Assembly: GCA_045600025.1 (NCBI GenBank)
Contig: JAZRXC010000024.1
Span: forward strand, 1 to 7,989
Source of the DNA: UBA3774 sp045600025
Lineage (GTDB): Bacteria > Bacillota > Clostridia > Lachnospirales > Lachnospiraceae
Length of the DNA: 7,989 nt
Direction of reading: 5' to 3'
The notes below the pieces were generated by a model. The model ran no database searches, was not told where the DNA came from, and saw nothing but the letters and a program-made list of their open reading frames with translations. How positions within the stretch are numbered: position 1 is the stretch's first letter; every line of letters begins with the position of its first letter. A program made the translations under genes and the position numbers. Shown piece by piece: positions 6,153 through 7,989 of the stretch.

Positions 6153-6875
6153 ATGAAGTTGTCAAGAAATAGATTATTCGAGATAATAGAAATTGCAGAA
6201 GATAATGACAAGATAAGCCATGTCTATGACTTCACAATGATAGTCATTATAGTATTAAGCCTTATCCCGCTGGCATTCAAAGAGACTAATGTTGTATTTC
6301 AAATAATTGATAAAAGCGCATGCGTAGTATTTATTTTGGATTATTTGTTACGATGGGCTACAGCTGATAAAAAGATAGGAAAAGGGGCTTTGTCATTTTT
6401 TCTCTATCCTTTTTATCCAATGTCCATAATTGATTTGATTTCCATTTTACCGTCAATCAGTATTATCAGTAGCGGCTTTAGAGTACTAAAAGTGTTTAGA
6501 TTGTTAAGAACATTACGAGTCTTTAGAGTATTTAAGGCCGTTCGGTATTCAAAAAGTATAAATATTATTATTGGTGTCTTTAAAAAACAGAAAAGGGCAC
6601 TTTCTACGGTGTGTATATTGGCTATTGCTTACACATTAATTGCTGCCTTGGTAATATTTAATGTAGAGCCAGATTCTTTCAACAATTTCTTTGATGCTTT
6701 TTATTGGGCTGTAGTATCATTAACAACCATGGGCTATGGAGACATATATCCGGTGACAACAATTGGGAGAATTGTGACAATGGTTTCATCTGTACTTGGT
6801 ATAGCAATAATAGCTCTCCCTTCTGGAATTATTACTGCAGGTTTTATGAGCGAATTGAATAAGGTTGATGATTGA
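6153..6875 (+). CDS. Voltage-gated-type potassium channel (six transmembrane segments)
   Basis: This 240-residue membrane protein has the full Kv layout: S1 about 25-42, S2 47-69, S3 88-105, S4 108-131, S5 150-170, pore helix 180-191 and S6 203-233. The selectivity filter is TTMGYGD (191-197), the potassium signature. S4 carries Arg/Lys at every third residue (110, 113, 116, 119, 122, 125, 128, 131), the mark of a voltage sensor. S2 and S3 supply acidic partners (Asp63, Asp94). There is no cytoplasmic RCK or cyclic-nucleotide domain: the protein ends soon after S6. AAGGA (6140-6144) is 8 bases before the ATG, and the gene begins 11 bases after the HNH stop. It would tetramerise in the cytoplasmic membrane and pass K+ in response to voltage. 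Its AT-rich codon use (many TTA, ATT, AGA) differs from genes left of 5640, consistent with transfer. Confidence 0.9.
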   Translation: MKLSRNRLFEIIEIAEDNDKISHVYDFTMIVIIVLSLIPLAFKETNVVFQIIDKSACVVFILDYLLRWATADKKIGKGALSFFLYPFYPMSIIDLISILPSISIISSGFRVLKVFRLLRTLRVFRVFKAVRYSKSINIIIGVFKKQKRALSTVCILAIAYTLIAALVIFNVEPDSFNNFFDAFYWAVVSLTTMGYGDIYPVTTIGRIVTMVSSVLGIAIIALPSGIITAGFMSELNKVDD

Positions 6876-6885
6876 GAACATTAAG

Positions 6886-6899
6886 CAATGAATTCATTG
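6886..6899. promoter_or_regulatory. Perfect 14-bp palindrome upstream of the nuclease promoter, candidate operator
   Basis: CAATGAATTCATTG is a perfect palindrome just 4 bases before the -35 element of the next promoter. It overlaps a wider inverted repeat, AAGCAAT (6883-6889) / ATTGCTT (6903-6909), that takes in the -35 element itself. This suggests control by a dimeric regulator, which is not identified. Confidence 0.4.
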
Positions 6900-6903
6900 T
6901 TGA

Positions 6904-6931
6904 TTGCTTTTGGGCACTCGTTATGTATAAT
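6904..6931 (+). promoter_or_regulatory. Promoter of the HsdR-N-like nuclease gene
   Basis: TTGCTT (6904-6909) and a perfect TATAAT (6926-6931) are separated by 16 bases in the 89-base gap after the channel gene. Transcription from near 6938 would give a short leader before the ATG at 6965. Confidence 0.6.
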
Positions 6932-6964
6932 TTAAATATAAGCAATAACAAAAGGAGAAGCGAT

Positions 6965-7747
6965 ATGATTAATGCTAAAACGAAAGAAAGAGTTACATCA
7001 AAACTCAAAAGGTATCAGACAATCGTAACAAAAGCAGTAAACAATGATGTTAATGAAAGCGATACGGTTACTATTATCACGGATATTCTGAGCGATGTAT
7101 TTGGCTTCGACAAGTTTTCAAATCTTACTTCAGAATATGCAATAAGAAAGACGTTTTGTGATTTAGCTATAAAGGTTAATAACAAAATACCGCTTTTGAT
7201 TGAATGCAAAGCTGTAGGCATTAATTTAAAAGATGAGCACATAAGACAGGCCACAAATTATGCAGCAGAATTAGGCACAGATTGGGTTGTGCTTACAAAT
7301 GCGAAAGAGTGGAAGGTGTATAAAGTTATTTTTTCTCAGCCCATAGATAAGCAACTGGTATATGAGTTTAATTTACTTGATTTACAAGTTCGTTCTGCAG
7401 ACATGCTGGAACTTTTGTATCCTTTGTGTGTTGAAGCTTTTCCGAAAGGAAATCCGGACGGCCTTGATTCTCTCTATGAGCAGAAATCAATCTTCAATAG
7501 ATATGTCATCGGAAGACTTTTATTGGATGAGGACATGCTTGGAGCATTAAAGAGAAAGTTCAAAAAGTTGTTTCCAGAGATGAAGATTGATGCAGAAGCA
7601 CTTAAGAAGCTTATTGAGGCGGAAGTACTAAAGAGGGATGTTTTAGATCCAGAGCAGTCAAAAGATGCTATTAAACTTATAAAGAAAGCAGAAAAAAAGA
7701 TGGCAAAAAAAGCAGCAAAACCTGAGAAGGAAGGCCTGAAAGAGTAG
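6965..7747 (+). CDS. Stand-alone type I restriction HsdR N-terminal-domain nuclease-like protein
   Basis: This is a 260-residue soluble protein. Residues about 30-125 look like the HsdR_N (PD-(D/E)XK) nuclease fold of type I restriction R subunits. Glu57 lies in SEYAIRKTFCDLAI, Asp66 follows, and the catalytic IECK is at 79-82 (Glu80, Lys82). The Q-x3-Y motif is Q95-ATN-Y99 in HIRQATNYA, followed by WVVLTNAKEWKVYKV. All nuclease residues are present, so it may be active. There is no helicase/translocase part: a second region (about 140-235, mostly helical) and a Lys-rich tail (240-260) follow instead. The ATG at 6965 is chosen for its strong AAAGGAG (6951-6957) 7 bases upstream; a TTG at 6872 overlapping the channel stop has no such site. 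No HsdM or HsdS is in the window, so classical restriction is not shown. The gene could serve in defence or in element maintenance. Confidence 0.78.
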   Translation: MINAKTKERVTSKLKRYQTIVTKAVNNDVNESDTVTIITDILSDVFGFDKFSNLTSEYAIRKTFCDLAIKVNNKIPLLIECKAVGINLKDEHIRQATNYAAELGTDWVVLTNAKEWKVYKVIFSQPIDKQLVYEFNLLDLQVRSADMLELLYPLCVEAFPKGNPDGLDSLYEQKSIFNRYVIGRLLLDEDMLGALKRKFKKLFPEMKIDAEALKKLIEAEVLKRDVLDPEQSKDAIKLIKKAEKKMAKKAAKPEKEGLKE

Positions 7748-7817
7748 AATATATGCGCAACTTAGATACTTTCAAAGAACGGAACGTGCAATTTTCTAAG
7801 TAGAACTTCAAATGATG

Positions 7818-7846
7818 TTGATTTTTCATTGTGTAGAGCATATAAT
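7818..7846 (+). promoter_or_regulatory. Promoter with no coding gene behind it in the window
   Basis: TTGATT (7818-7823), 17 bases, then a perfect TATAAT (7841-7846). Transcription would start near 7853 and enter a stretch rich in short inverted repeats with no reading frame. It lies 70 bases past the nuclease stop. Confidence 0.6.
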
Positions 7847-7852
7847 GAAAGT

Positions 7853-7989
7853 AAGGAAGCGGACGTCATTCCGCTGGTGCGACTGACACCTAAAATCCGT
7901 TCTAATGCAGGGCGTAGGGACCTGAGGTTGGCTGGCAACGATAAAACCAGACATAGATGCAGGACATAGGGGCCTGAGGTTGACGGACA
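7853..7989 (+). ncRNA. Candidate structured RNA, 5' part (possibly a group II intron start)
   Basis: Downstream of the 7818-7846 promoter comes a chain of small hairpins: AGCGGA/TCCGCT (7858-7875), GGTG/CACC (7876-7890), CAGG/CCTG (7908-7924), CTGG/CCAG (7932-7950) and a second CAGG/CCTG (7960-7976). No open frame or ribosome binding site is seen. GTGCGAC at 7877 matches the GUGYG 5' end of bacterial group II introns. If that reading is right, the intron would continue far beyond the right edge. Other RNAs (retron msr/msd, an element-encoded regulatory RNA) are not excluded. Confidence 0.35.
7905..7982 (+). repeat. Two imperfect 26-bp direct repeats, 52 bp apart
   Basis: Copies at 7905-7930 and 7957-7982 match at 23 of 26 positions; each runs from ATGCAGG to CCTGAGGTTG. 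The differences lie in the middle (repeat positions 8, 10 and 16), while the CAGG and CCTG arms, which could pair over a 9-base loop, are unchanged. The spacer is also 26 bases and contains its own CTGG/CCAG pair. The length and lack of further copies argue against a CRISPR array, though the window ends right after copy two. Confidence 0.7.

Noticed and set aside
6872..6964. N-terminal extension of the HsdR-N-like protein from a TTG overlapping the channel stop
   Set aside because: The stretch contains the -10 TATAAT and the strong AAAGGAG site of the real start at 6965.
7761..7800. Terminator or operator after the nuclease gene
   Set aside because: CTTAGA/TCTAAG are only 6-7 bp and 28 bases apart with no T-tract; likely chance.
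7905..7982. Start of a CRISPR array
   Set aside because: Only two imperfect copies are seen, the 26-base spacer contains its own inverted repeat, and no leader or cas gene is visible. The window edge leaves a small chance.

Overview
The window looks like chromosomal DNA from an anaerobic Bacillota, most likely a member of the Clostridia. The signs are strong AGGAGG-type ribosome binding sites, sigma-A promoters, an NADPH-dependent glutamate-synthase-type flavoprotein, an ArgR next to a DegV-family gene, and frequent ATA/AGA codons. No species can be named from the sequence alone.

The left part (1-5640) is ordinary core-genome DNA read entirely rightward. It holds the 3' end of a GltA/NfnB-like FAD/NAD(P) oxidoreductase (1-577). 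A strong promoter (644-671) then drives a complete polar amino acid ABC importer: lipoprotein binding protein, permease, and an ATPase that overlaps the permease and starts at a GTG. A rho-independent terminator (2967-2997) closes that operon. The next promoter overlaps this terminator (-35 in its loop) and drives argR, a DegV-family fatty-acid-binding protein gene and a conserved GNAT-like protein of unknown role.

At about 5640-5720 the character changes. On the minus strand there is a rho-independent terminator (5645-5682), preceded by a perfect tRNA T-arm plus 3' acceptor strand (5687-5711). No matching 5' half of the tRNA is present. This is what remains at the far end of a mobile element that has integrated into the 3' end of a tRNA gene: the tRNA tail is duplicated and the host tRNA terminator is left outside. 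Everything to the right is visibly more AT-rich and looks horizontally acquired. It comprises an HNH endonuclease C-terminal fragment, a six-segment voltage-gated-type potassium channel, and a small stand-alone HsdR-N-like PD-(D/E)XK nuclease with its own promoter. The intact tRNA, and probably the integrase, should lie beyond the right edge.

The last 240 bases contain no gene. They hold a good promoter (7818-7846) followed by several short hairpins and two 26-bp imperfect repeats 52 bp apart, running off the right edge. This may be the 5' part of a structured RNA. A group II intron starting at GTGCGAC (7877) is one candidate, but that cannot be settled from this window.
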